A DNA stretch of 10,346 nt, taken from NCBI GenBank assembly GCA_903908025.1, contig CAIVQM010000024.1:1-10346 (forward strand), given 5' to 3'. Both the position numbers and the translations under genes were made by a program. Under the pieces are notes generated by a model. It was not told where the DNA came from, made no database searches, and worked only from the letters and a program-made list of their open reading frames with translations. Within the stretch, counting starts at the first letter, position 1, and each line of letters begins with the position of its first letter. The DNA comes from an uncultured bacterium (lineage in GTDB: Bacteria; Actinomycetota; Actinomycetes; S36-B12). Shown piece after piece: positions 1 through 6,983 of this stretch.

Positions 1-1
1 A

Positions 2-202
2 CTGGTCCTTGTCATGTTCCTGGGCCTGATGAACCTCGCCCTCACATCCATCTACGTACCCGCTCCCCTGTCCGCGAATCTCGTCCTCATCGGCATCATG
101 GCGGCCATCACCGCTGTCCTGCTGTTCGTGGTGGTCGAGGCAGCCAATCCCTACATCGGATCAGCGGCCGTTCTGGACACACTGACGCTCTCTGGCGGGT
201 AG
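2..202 (+). CDS. C-terminal end of an integral membrane protein (5' end outside window)
   Basis: The reading frame is open from the left edge of the window and stops at a TAG at 200-202. The visible 66 residues contain two strongly hydrophobic stretches: one at the edge (LVLVMFLGLMNLALTSIYV) and one about 25 residues later (LVLIGIMAAITAVLLFVVVE), followed by a short polar tail that includes NPYIG. Two closing membrane spans followed by a short tail with an aromatic-Gly turn recall the C-terminus of DUF4239 (bestrophin-like) membrane proteins, but too little is visible to assign a family. The next gene starts 35 nt downstream on the same strand, so the two may be co-transcribed. That it is a membrane protein is seen in the sequence; the family suggestion is inference. 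Confidence 0.6.
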   Translation: MVLVMFLGLMNLALTSIYVPAPLSANLVLIGIMAAITAVLLFVVVEAANPYIGSAAVLDTLTLSGG

Positions 203-237
203 CCGGTAGCACCGCGGCGAGACGGCATGATGTCTCC

Positions 238-2130
238 GTGACTCCCCGCCTCTGGTGCCTGCGCGAGCAGATCAGGCTCGTCGTCACCGGCGCACCCGCT
301 CCGCCAGCGACCTGGTCCTCGGTGTTGCGGCGCGTGATCGTGGTTGCCGCTTTCTTCGCGGCCGGAATCTTCACCCACGATCTGGCCACGTGGGCCCTGT
401 GCTGCTTCGGCGCGGTGCAGTTGGGAACCATCGACGTGGCCCTGCCCTTCCGCCGACTCATCGGAATGCTGGCGCTCACGATCACCTCGATCACGGCAAC
501 GGTCTTCGTCGCGATGTGCCTCGGCGGCACCTGGTGGAGCGTGCTCTTCATCGCCGGCGTCGCCTACACGTACGGATATCTGGAACGTGGCGGCGGGGCG
601 GCGGCGGTTGCGAGCCTCGGGGCCCTCGCCCTCGGCGTGATTCTCGCCGGTGAGCCGCGCCTCCCCGGGCCAGCAGCCGCGGCCGCCGGGTTGGTGGCGC
701 TCGGCATGCTCGTTCAGGCGTTGGCATGGCTGGCCGTGTCACGCCACGAGCGCCGAGCCATGGCGCGACGAGCCATCGCACTCAAGTTGCGGTCCGTCGC
801 TGCATTGCTCCGTGATGTCGACACCCCGCCGGCCGTTCAGGCCGCAAGCCACGCTGAGACCCAGCGCATGGTGTCAACCATCGATCGCGCGGGTCTGCCC
901 CCTGACCAGCTCGTTCTGATGCTGCGCTGCGCATCCGACGCGCTCTCGACGAGCCGCGCGGCGACCGCCTGGATGCACTTGCGCGCGCCGGGCGCCGCCG
1001 AGAGGCTGGCCGTCTCGACGAGGATCCGACGAGCAGCGCGGCGACTCAACGGACCTGCATGGCGGCGCGAACGGCGCGAGGACTCCCTGCCAGCTGTCGA
1101 CGACTCATGGGCCATCACACGCGCGGTTCTCTCTGAACTTGACCGCGTCGATGCAAGCGTCGAGGGCCTCATCTCGGGCCAGGCCGTCCCCGAACCGCCG
1201 GACCCACTGGGGTTGTCGCGATCGCTGGTCGACCGAACGCGCCAGGCGGGCGTGCAGGACATCACCACCCTGACGCGGTTGCGGTCGGGATCCGTTCGGC
1301 ATGGGGTCCGCATGGCTGTCGGGGTCGGGATCGCCGAGGCACTGAGCATCACGGTGCCGGCGGCGCACTCCTTCTGGCTCCCTCTGACCGTTGTCTTCAC
1401 CCTCAAGCCGGACTGGTCGTTCACCGTGGTGCGGGGATTCACGCGCACCCTCGGCAACCTGGCAGCGGTGCTCCTCGTGCCGACTCTCATGCTGGCGCTC
1501 GGCGGCAGTGGCTGGGGGCTGCTTGCGGTGCTTGCGGCACTCAGCGCCGTCACCTTCCGCTGGTTCTCCGGCAACTACATCTGGGCCAGCTTCGGCCTCG
1601 CCGGGACCGTGCTCGTCCTCGACTTCGCCATGGAGCCCGGCGCCGATCTCTTCGCAGCACGCATTGTCGCCACCATCGTCGGGGCCCTGCTCTCCCTCGC
1701 CGTTGCCTCCGTGATGTCGGGTCGCGTGAGCGAGCAGGCCAGTGACAAGGTCGGTGCCCTCGCTCAGGCGTTCACCAGTTGGACCACGGATGCCCGCGCC
1801 GCCGTCTCCGGGCAGGCAGTCCCAGTGGAGCGTCTGGAAGCCGGTCTCATGGCGACGCGTCGCGCCCTCGTCGATTTCGAGCCGGTGGCGTCCGCCGCGG
1901 TATTCGAACCGCGCCCGACATGCGATCCCGTGGCCCTGACCATGGCCTACTCATCGGCCGCACGCCTCGACGACGCCCTCGTAGCCATCACAGCAAGCGC
2001 CATGCTGGGGGTGCGCCTTCCGACGGGTGGTCCGGCGAGCGCCGAGCGACAGGCACTTGAGTTCGAGATGCTGCGCCTGACCGAGTTCACCGCGGACTTC
2101 GAGCGAGCCGTCGCACAGATCCAGTCCTGA
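238..2130 (+). CDS. FUSC family membrane protein (fusaric acid resistance / aromatic acid exporter-like)
   Basis: A 630-residue protein starting with GTG; I see no earlier in-frame start close by, and the nearby ATGs at 227 and 230 are out of frame. The layout is the doubled one usual for the FUSC/YccS group: a first hydrophobic block (about residues 28-165) with several membrane spans, a long Arg/Ala-rich helical cytoplasmic part (about 170-350), a second hydrophobic block (about 353-490) and a helical C-terminal tail. The second block fits the FUSC_2-like domain: a basic entry helix (RHGVRMAVGVGIAEAL), a SFWLPLTVVFTLKPDW segment, then GFTRTLGNLAAVLL and further spans. Family members are thought to export aromatic carboxylic acids or related toxic compounds, or to act in the envelope; the substrate here cannot be read from the sequence. 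No partner periplasmic adaptor is encoded nearby, as expected for a Gram-positive cell. Confidence 0.85.
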   Translation: MTPRLWCLREQIRLVVTGAPAPPATWSSVLRRVIVVAAFFAAGIFTHDLATWALCCFGAVQLGTIDVALPFRRLIGMLALTITSITATVFVAMCLGGTWWSVLFIAGVAYTYGYLERGGGAAAVASLGALALGVILAGEPRLPGPAAAAAGLVALGMLVQALAWLAVSRHERRAMARRAIALKLRSVAALLRDVDTPPAVQAASHAETQRMVSTIDRAGLPPDQLVLMLRCASDALSTSRAATAWMHLRAPGAAERLAVSTRIRRAARRLNGPAWRRERREDSLPAVDDSWAITRAVLSELDRVDASVEGLISGQAVPEPPDPLGLSRSLVDRTRQAGVQDITTLTRLRSGSVRHGVRMAVGVGIAEALSITVPAAHSFWLPLTVVFTLKPDWSFTVVRGFTRTLGNLAAVLLVPTLMLALGGSGWGLLAVLAALSAVTFRWFSGNYIWASFGLAGTVLVLDFAMEPGADLFAARIVATIVGALLSLAVASVMSGRVSEQASDKVGALAQAFTSWTTDARAAVSGQAVPVERLEAGLMATRRALVDFEPVASAAVFEPRPTCDPVALTMAYSSAARLDDALVAITASAMLGVRLPTGGPASAERQALEFEMLRLTEFTADFERAVAQIQS

Positions 2131-2184
2131 CCCTCGTCCCTCCCGCGCCGTCGCGCCGCTCACTGCCCGATCCGTCCACCGAAC

Positions 2185-2247
2185 GGCGTACGGTGATCAT
2201 CGAGACCGAGATGAAGCATTCCTGAGTGCATCGGGAGAGGCGTACGG
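2185..2247 (+). repeat. 9-bp direct repeat (GGCGTACGG) before the phosphoesterase gene
   Basis: GGCGTACGG occurs at 2185-2193 and again at 2239-2247, 54 bp apart, in the 118-bp gap before the 2249 gene. The second copy lies between the Shine-Dalgarno sequence (GGGAGAGG, 2233-2240) and the start codon, overlapping both slightly. A pair of binding sites is possible, but a 9-bp repeat is weak evidence by itself. I see no convincing -35/-10 pair in this gap. Confidence 0.25.
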
Positions 2248-2248
2248 C

Positions 2249-4993
2249 ATGCGGGGCAGTCGAACGGCTATTCGATCCTTCGTCGTGGCGCTGTCAGGGG
2301 CTGCCGTGGTTGCGGCGCTTGCTGCCGGCAGCGCCGCCGCCCGCCCGGCATCGAAGCCGGCCTCCACCCCTCGGCCGATCGACCTTCAGTCGGCCCAGCC
2401 ATCCCCGGCCACCGGCCTGCAGCCCAGTGGCCGCCTGCTGACTCCTGCCGGCACGCAGGTCGCGCTCGGCAACCTGCCGATGGGCGGCGCCGTCACCGAC
2501 GACGGCCGCTATCTGTGGACCGTCTCGGCGGGCATCACCACCGACGACGTGCGGATCGTGGATCTGGCCAGCGGTGAGGTGTGCGCGATCCTCGACCTGC
2601 CAGGCGCATCGGGTGGCATCGCGCTGGACTCCACCCGCCATCTCGCCTACGTATCCGGACTGCCGAACTCCCGCTGGCAACCCGCGAAGAACTCCCTGCC
2701 CGGTGCTGCCGGTGACGTCGTGCATGTGTTCACGTGGACACGCGACTGCACGCAGACGCGTGAGGTGCGCGTCATTCCGCTTCCCCTACCCGCGAATCCC
2801 CCGCTGACGCAGTCGTTCCCGCCACCGCGCGCGGGTCTGGCCGCCTCCCCGTCGAACTGGCCGATGAAACTGTCCGTCACGGAGGATGGCAAGCAACTGC
2901 TCGTCGCCCTCAACCTCAGCGATTCGGCGGCGGTCGTTGACCTCGCCAGCGACACCGTGCGGCTGATCCCGATCGGCGGATACCCGTTCGGTGCCGCAAC
3001 CGTGCCCGGACGTTCCTTGGGTCTTGTCTCGAACGAGGCCTCGGGCACCGTGTCAGTCATCGACATGGCCACGGGCACGATCGTCAAGGACATCACCGTC
3101 GGAGCCCCACTGTCACACCCGCAGGGCATCACCGTGAACCGCGCAGGCACCCGCGCCTACGTCGCACTGTCGGCCTCCGATCAGGTGGTCGTCCTCAACC
3201 TGGTCTCCCTCACCGTCGCCCGCACGATCTGGGTCGGGCGCGATGCCGGATTGGGCACCAAGCCCACTGCGCTCGCGCTCTCCCCCAACGAGGAGCGACT
3301 GTTCGTGGCCGAATCCGGGGCGGATGAGCTGTCCGTCATCGCCCTGCCCGGATCGAGCACGCCGAAGGGCTCCGCATGGGAGCTCGTCGGACGCATCCCG
3401 ACAGCCGCGCAGCCACAGGCCGTCGCCACGATCGCTGCCCGCAATGGCAACCCGGCTCGCCTGATGTACGTCTCCGCGGAAGGCATGGGCATCGGGCCGA
3501 ACCCCGACGGACCCAACCCAGCGCTGGCCACCGACCCGATCTTCTGGGCCTTCAGCCCCAACGCCCCGACCACGAACGTCTTCGGCGCAACCCAGTACAC
3601 GGCCAAGATGGTGCGCGGTCGCGCGGGAATCCTTCCCTTGCCGAACGACGCCCAGGTACGGTCCATGACTCCGGCCGCCTCGCAGCAGCTCGTGCCCACC
3701 AATGCGCAAGTGGCTCCCGCGGGCACACCTCTGCGCGCTGGCGGACCCATCAAGCATGTGTTCTTCCTCGTGCGCGAGAACCGCACCTACGACCAGCTGC
3801 TCGGCGATGTCGCCGCCGGCAATGGTGATCCCAAGCTGACCGTGTTCGGGAAGGCCGTCACGCCGAACCTGCATGCACTCGTCGCGCGCTTCCCCCTGCT
3901 CGATGCCACCTTTGCCAACTCCGAGGCCTCCATCCAGGGTCACTACTGGACCGCGTCGGCAGGCGTGCCTGACTATGTGACCCGGAACTGGGTGCACCAG
4001 TACGCAGGGCGTGGGCGGCCCAACGACTTCGGCACCTACGCCGTGACCTGGCCCGGCAACGGCTACCTGTTCAACCAGGCCGAGAAGCAGGACATCACCT
4101 ACTTCAACTACGGCGAGGCGTTCATCGGCGGCTACGCCACGGTCCCTGACCGCAACCGGACACCGGCCCTGCTGCGCAAGCAGGTGCAAGTGCAGGCCCA
4201 TTCGGATATCGGTCCGCCCTTCGGCGGCTGCTACGCCGGAGACGGGGCCATCGGTCAGGCATCTGACGGCGGGCAGGTCTTCGACTCGTCCATGCCGGTC
4301 GGGGCCCCGGCTGGCGCGTACTCGCATGTCGACTGCTTCAAGAAGCGCTTCGACGCACAACTGGCCGCCGGCAAGGTCCCCGCGCTGAACTACCTGACGT
4401 TGACCAGCGACCACACGCGCGGAACGCAGCCCGGCTTCCCGGTCCCGACCGCAATGGTGGCCGACAGCGACCTGGCTATTGGGCAGCTCGTCGACATGAT
4501 CTCCCATTCGTCCATCTGGCCGGAGTCGGCGATCTTCATCGTCGAGGACGACTCACAGGACGGCGCTGACCACGTGAACGCGCACCGCATCCCGGTGGCG
4601 GTCATCAGCCCCTACGCCAAGCCGGGCGCGGTGATCCATACGCGTTACGACCTCGTATCGGTCGTGCGGTCGATCGAGCTCATCCTGGGCATGGATCCGC
4701 TGAGCATCAACGATGCTTCGGCAACACCGATGTTTGACGCCTTCGCCTCGACGCCCGTGAACTCCGCTCCTTACACGGTGATCGTTCCCAAGGTCGACCT
4801 GATGGAGATGAACTCGACCGCCTCTCCCGACTACGAGTGGAGCATGTCCCTGCCCCTCGAGGCGCCGGATCAGGTGTCGCAGGCCGACCTCGACATCATC
4901 CTGTGGCATTCGGTCTACGGAGCGGACTCCACTCCGCCGCCGCCCGGCCCGGGTGCGGAGGGTGAGAAGACCGGCGAGATGGATGGCGACTGA
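2249..4993 (+). CDS. Secreted YncE-like beta-propeller fused to an AcpA/phospholipase C-type phosphoesterase
   Basis: 914 residues. The ATG has a good Shine-Dalgarno (GGGAGAGG, 2233-2240) and is followed by a Sec-type signal peptide without twin arginines (basic residues, hydrophobic core, cleavage probably after the Ala run near residue 31). Residues about 60-420 form a YVTN/YncE-type propeller with repeats of the kind NEASGTVSVIDMATGTIV, SDQVVVLNL and GADELSVIALP. Residues about 500-830 are the phosphoesterase (PF04185) domain: IKHVFFLVRENRTYDQ with E510-N511, then N557-S558 and GHYW at 564-567, SDHTRG with D721-H722, and VEDDSQDGADHVNAHR with E766, D767, D768, D774, H775 and H779. By analogy with Francisella AcpA (Glu43, Asn44, Asp386, Asp387), E510/N511 and the ED-D cluster are probable metal ligands; I cannot place the nucleophile with certainty. 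The last 60-80 residues are a Pro/Gly-rich acidic tail with no sorting signal or membrane anchor. Probably a released phosphatase or phospholipase with a carbohydrate- or protein-binding propeller; substrate unknown. Confidence 0.9.
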   Translation: MRGSRTAIRSFVVALSGAAVVAALAAGSAAARPASKPASTPRPIDLQSAQPSPATGLQPSGRLLTPAGTQVALGNLPMGGAVTDDGRYLWTVSAGITTDDVRIVDLASGEVCAILDLPGASGGIALDSTRHLAYVSGLPNSRWQPAKNSLPGAAGDVVHVFTWTRDCTQTREVRVIPLPLPANPPLTQSFPPPRAGLAASPSNWPMKLSVTEDGKQLLVALNLSDSAAVVDLASDTVRLIPIGGYPFGAATVPGRSLGLVSNEASGTVSVIDMATGTIVKDITVGAPLSHPQGITVNRAGTRAYVALSASDQVVVLNLVSLTVARTIWVGRDAGLGTKPTALALSPNEERLFVAESGADELSVIALPGSSTPKGSAWELVGRIPTAAQPQAVATIAARNGNPARLMYVSAEGMGIGPNPDGPNPALATDPIFWAFSPNAPTTNVFGATQYTAKMVRGRAGILPLPNDAQVRSMTPAASQQLVPTNAQVAPAGTPLRAGGPIKHVFFLVRENRTYDQLLGDVAAGNGDPKLTVFGKAVTPNLHALVARFPLLDATFANSEASIQGHYWTASAGVPDYVTRNWVHQYAGRGRPNDFGTYAVTWPGNGYLFNQAEKQDITYFNYGEAFIGGYATVPDRNRTPALLRKQVQVQAHSDIGPPFGGCYAGDGAIGQASDGGQVFDSSMPVGAPAGAYSHVDCFKKRFDAQLAAGKVPALNYLTLTSDHTRGTQPGFPVPTAMVADSDLAIGQLVDMISHSSIWPESAIFIVEDDSQDGADHVNAHRIPVAVISPYAKPGAVIHTRYDLVSVVRSIELILGMDPLSINDASATPMFDAFASTPVNSAPYTVIVPKVDLMEMNSTASPDYEWSMSLPLEAPDQVSQADLDIILWHSVYGADSTPPPPGPGAEGEKTGEMDGD

Positions 4994-4998
4994 CCAAC

Positions 4999-5301
4999 GT
5001 GCCGATACCGCGTGGTCATGGCCGGTCTTACAGACGGAGTTATGGTCCGAAGAGGTGGAGATCCGCCGCCGTCGGTGAGCTTCGGGGCCACGCCGCGCGC
5101 CAGTCAGCATGGCACGCGATTGCACCGGGCCTTTCGCACAGCATCGTGCATATCGAGGCGGGCCTCGATATCTCGGATGCGTGGCGCCTCACCCCAGCCA
5201 TGATGCGTGTCGGAGCCAATCTCCTCCCGGATCCCAACGGTGGTCCGAACGTGGTGCAGAACTTCAGCGTGCGCACGCCACGGACCACTAGCCGCTTCTG
5301 A
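4999..5301 (+). CDS. Doubtful 100-residue ORF (small gene or gene remnant)
   Basis: This 319-base stretch between the phosphoesterase and the minus-strand operon holds one open frame with a GTG start 5 nt after the previous stop and only a weak upstream purine patch (GGATGG). The second half (from about residue 38) looks like protein: it has strong G/C third positions and a balanced composition (HSIVHIEAGLDISDAWRL, then MMRVGANLLPDPNGGPNVV). The first half is Arg-rich and unconvincing. A neighbouring frame starting at ATG 5018 reads more naturally there (MAGLTDGVMVRRGG), which would fit a frameshifted remnant of an older gene. I do not recognise the family. The frame contains a perfect palindrome (5150-5171) and ends inside the stem-loop at 5288-5316. 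It could equally be non-coding. Confidence 0.2.
   Translation: MPIPRGHGRSYRRSYGPKRWRSAAVGELRGHAARQSAWHAIAPGLSHSIVHIEAGLDISDAWRLTPAMMRVGANLLPDPNGGPNVVQNFSVRTPRTTSRF
5150..5171. repeat. Perfect 10-bp inverted repeat with 2-nt centre
   Basis: ATATCGAGGC at 5150-5159 is followed by GG and then its exact reverse complement GCCTCGATAT at 5162-5171. There is no T-run after it, so it is not a standard intrinsic terminator for either strand. The 2-nt centre is too tight for a good RNA loop but suits a dimeric DNA-binding protein. It lies about 160 bp after the phosphoesterase stop and inside the doubtful ORF. The symmetry is seen directly; an operator role is inference. Confidence 0.4.
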
Positions 5302-5316
5302 CGAACGAAGCGCTAG
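5288..5316. terminator. Stem-loop between convergent genes, probable bidirectional terminator
   Basis: The left arm CTAGCCGCTTC (5288-5298) pairs with the right arm GAAGCGCTAG (5307-5316) over 10 base pairs with one bulged C, around an 8-nt loop. It covers both the TGA of the doubtful plus-strand ORF (5299-5301) and the TAG of the minus-strand 78-residue gene (5313-5315), exactly where two converging transcripts meet. There is no T-tract on either side, so it would be an L-shaped terminator of the kind often proposed in high-GC actinobacteria. Its position makes a terminator the simplest reading. Confidence 0.5.
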
Positions 5317-5549
5317 TCCTCCGTCTCCGCCTCCAGGGCGGCAAGCCCCGGCGCGACTGTGGTCGGCGCGGGGTGGACGGCAGGAGGAAGTGAATGCCCC
5401 TCGGCTGCGAGCTCGGCAGCAACCGCACGGGTGGCATCGGTGCCGTCGGCGAGCACCTTCATGTCGGCGCGACCATCGGCCTCGAGCACCCCACCAGCCA
5501 TCTCCGCCATGGCCGGTTGATTGGCCATCATGTCCTCAGCGTTCGTCAT
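5313..5549 (-). CDS. Unrecognised 78-residue acidic protein, third gene of operon
   Basis: The ATG at 5549 is chosen because a strong Shine-Dalgarno (GGGAAGGA, complement of 5556-5563) sits 6 nt before it. A longer frame reaching 5684 would run back into the PaiB-like gene and its extra residues are basic and unlike the rest. The protein starts MTNAEDMMANQPAMAEMAGG, is rich in Ala, Glu, Asp and Met, lacks Cys, and has no signal peptide or membrane span. Residues 1-54 look helical (GTDATRAVAAELAAEG); the tail is Pro/Ala-rich (LPPAVHPAPTT) and ends in acidic ALEAETED. It follows the PaiB-like gene by 40 nt on the same strand, so it is probably co-transcribed. The helical, acidic first half with a looser tail faintly resembles Nif11-type leader peptides, but no modifying enzymes or Cys/Ser-rich core are present, so I assign no function. 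Confidence 0.6.
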   Translation of the reverse strand: MTNAEDMMANQPAMAEMAGGVLEADGRADMKVLADGTDATRAVAAELAAEGHSLPPAVHPAPTTVAPGLAALEAETED

Positions 5550-5555
5550 GGCGAG

Positions 5556-5563
5556 TCCTTCCC
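5556..5563 (-). promoter_or_regulatory. Ribosome-binding site that fixes the start of the 78-residue gene
   Basis: On the minus strand this reads GGGAAGGA, 6 nt before ATG 5549. The PaiB-like gene upstream has the same core GGAAGGA (complement of 6266-6272) 7 nt before its GTG, inside the end of the B3/4 gene. The shared site supports translation of the short form rather than a longer ORF. Confidence 0.6.
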
Positions 5564-5570
5564 GTTGTCG

Positions 5571-5584
5571 GCCGCGCAGGCGGC
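5571..5584. repeat. Small GC-rich hairpin between the second and third operon genes
   Basis: GCCGC (5571-5575) and GCGGC (5580-5584) form a 5-bp stem around a 4-nt loop in the 40-nt gap before the 78-residue gene, just upstream of its ribosome-binding site. It could modulate translation or mRNA ends, but a stem this short is common by chance in GC-rich DNA. Confidence 0.25.
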
Positions 5585-5589
5585 ACCTC

Positions 5590-6258
5590 TCAAGTCTCGT
5601 CGTCACCCGCGACTGATGCGACCTGAGTGCGCTCTTGAAGTCGTCGATCCTGCTGCGCTGCCGCACCCGCGTCGTGCAGAGCACCCCGGTCTCTCAGTAG
5701 TCCGGTGACGCGCACCCGGTGGTCGATGGGGTTGTGATCGTCGTACTTGAACTTCGCAACGATCTCCACGATCTGCAGTCGCAGGCCGCGAATGCCGGGC
5801 AGCATGCGTCCGTACGGAGCCAGTCCGACGCCGACCTCTGCGTGGTCACCCTCCGGCTGAAGGTGTCGCAGCTGGGTGCGCAGCAGTGCTGCCTTCTCCT
5901 CGGGATCGTCAATCGTCACGGCGTTGCAGGTGAACTGGACGGTCGCGTAGTAGCTGGTGGGGACACCGTCCTCGTCCGGACCGCCCGCCTTGGCTCGCCA
6001 GGTGCTGGGTATGTAGGCGTAGTCGCCGATCACGCTGAACAGCACCCGCGGATGCGCCGCCACGTGCGCCCACACCGGATTCGGGCGCGCGAGATGCACG
6101 AGCAGATCGGTCCCCTCGATGATGGCGTGGGTGGGAATCAGGATCGGTGCGCCGTCCGGATCACTGTTGGTGACCGCAAGCTGCCCGAATGGGGCAGCGG
6201 TTCCGAGCCACGCACGCCACTCATCAGGTTCCGCGGAGTCCCATGGATGAATGAGCAC
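5590..6258 (-). CDS. PaiB-like FMN-binding protein (FMN-binding negative transcriptional regulator family)
   Basis: 222 residues, close to the usual length for PaiB (PF04299). The GTG start at 6258 lies 2 nt after the stop of the B3/4 gene and has GGAAGGA 7 nt upstream. Recognisable family blocks are: FGQLAVTNSDPDGAPILIPTH (24-44) for the first strands of the FMN split barrel; HLARPNPVW (55-63), the usual H.ARaNP.W element; DYAYIPSTW (79-87), equivalent to AYVSPSWY; VPTSYYATVQ (99-108), equivalent to VPTWNY..V; and IRGLRLQI (156-163) then KFKYDDHNPIDHR (169-181), replacing the common K.SQNR segment. The replacement of SQNR by YDDHN marks a divergent branch. PaiB of Bacillus represses sporulation and protease genes, but many relatives are uncharacterised flavin split-barrel proteins, so a regulatory role is not proven here. 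The last 20 residues form a polar extension. Cytoplasmic. Confidence 0.8.
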   Translation of the reverse strand: MLIHPWDSAEPDEWRAWLGTAAPFGQLAVTNSDPDGAPILIPTHAIIEGTDLLVHLARPNPVWAHVAAHPRVLFSVIGDYAYIPSTWRAKAGGPDEDGVPTSYYATVQFTCNAVTIDDPEEKAALLRTQLRHLQPEGDHAEVGVGLAPYGRMLPGIRGLRLQIVEIVAKFKYDDHNPIDHRVRVTGLLRDRGALHDAGAAAQQDRRLQERTQVASVAGDDET

Positions 6259-6260
6259 GG

Positions 6261-6983
6261 TCAGGTCCTTCCGTCGATGAGGGTGCGGCTAGCGAACGAC
6301 GCGGTGGGTGATCCGATCGACAGGCGGGCGACGAGATCGGCAGCCGCGGCCTCGGCTCGCAAACCAGCGTCAGGACCGAGCCCGTCGATGATGAACAGCG
6401 CGTCGGTGGTTGTGTCCGTGAGACGCGTACGCACGCACTGGCGCCAGTTCCACCGCCGACAGGTCACGCCGAAGTCGTCGCGCCACACGATCTCCCCCGC
6501 TGCAGCCGCCTGCACCACAGGCTGCCCGTCGCCGACCGTGTCGAATGTCTCGTCTCCGACGGCAACAACCAGCCGCGCAGGACCGGCATAGCCCGACAGG
6601 TCCTCGCCGCCGATGGGAACCAGATGGATTACTGACACTGCGTTGTAGACATCTGTCAGCCGGTCGATCCGCGGCAGGCCAGCGGAGGCTCGTCTCAGGA
6701 GGGCCTCCACACTGGACCGGGCCTCGCGGGGCTTGATCCCGAACCCCTGGTAGGCCTCCCGCCATGCCATCACCTCAGGCAGGTCGTGCGGCTCGCGGCC
6801 ATCGAGCACCATCCGGGCATGCGCCTGGGCCTCCCCCAGCATCGCGTCGCTATCCGGGGTCGTCGGGCCGGGCTCAAGTCCCTTCGCCAAGACGAGCCCC
6901 GCGACATAGTCCGGGTGCGCATCGATTACCGCGTCCTGGACCCATGCCTGTGCCACCTGCTCGGCCATCGGCTCGATACTCAC
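6261..6983 (-). CDS. B3/4 domain protein (free-standing PheRS beta-type tRNA editing fold)
   Basis: 240 residues, first gene of the operon. The GTG at 6983 has a strong GGGGAGGG (complement of 6988-6995) 4 nt before it; an internal ATG at codon 6 is less well placed. Residues 74-220 fit the B3_4 domain (PF03483): WREAYQGFGIKPREARSSVE (74-93) with LLRR (95-98), LPRIDRLTDVYNAVSVIHLVPIGG split over 103-126, AAGEIVWRDDFGVTCRRWNWR within 161-181 and TDTTTDALFIIDG (189-201). In bacterial PheRS this fold hydrolyses mischarged tyrosyl-tRNA(Phe). Stand-alone copies are widespread, and a trans-editing or nucleic acid/amino-acid binding role is the usual suggestion, not shown for this one. The N-terminal 70 residues are helical. 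The spacing of 2 nt to the PaiB-like gene indicates translational coupling. No clear promoter is visible upstream. Confidence 0.85.
   Translation of the reverse strand: MSIEPMAEQVAQAWVQDAVIDAHPDYVAGLVLAKGLEPGPTTPDSDAMLGEAQAHARMVLDGREPHDLPEVMAWREAYQGFGIKPREARSSVEALLRRASAGLPRIDRLTDVYNAVSVIHLVPIGGEDLSGYAGPARLVVAVGDETFDTVGDGQPVVQAAAAGEIVWRDDFGVTCRRWNWRQCVRTRLTDTTTDALFIIDGLGPDAGLRAEAAAADLVARLSIGSPTASFASRTLIDGRT

Noticed and set aside
837..1574. 245-codon minus-strand frame inside the FUSC gene
   Set aside because: Ser/Arg/Thr-rich shadow of the plus-strand coding sequence with no motif.
2144..2155. CGCG/CGCG mini hairpin after the FUSC stop as a terminator
   Set aside because: Only four base pairs in GC-rich DNA and no T-tract; expected by chance.
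3113..4507. 464-codon open frame antisense to the phosphoesterase gene
   Set aside because: It lies wholly within the strongly supported plus-strand gene, has low-complexity Gly/Val/Arg/His-rich composition with no family motif, and is the usual mirror effect of high third-position GC.
5550..5684. Longer form of the 78-residue protein starting at 5684
   Set aside because: It would overlap the PaiB-like gene by about 95 bases, the added residues are basic and unlike the rest, and the strong ribosome-binding site belongs to ATG 5549.
5719..6591. 290-codon plus-strand frame across the PaiB-like and B3/4 genes
   Set aside because: It spans two well-supported minus-strand genes and their junction; no recognisable domain or ribosome-binding site.
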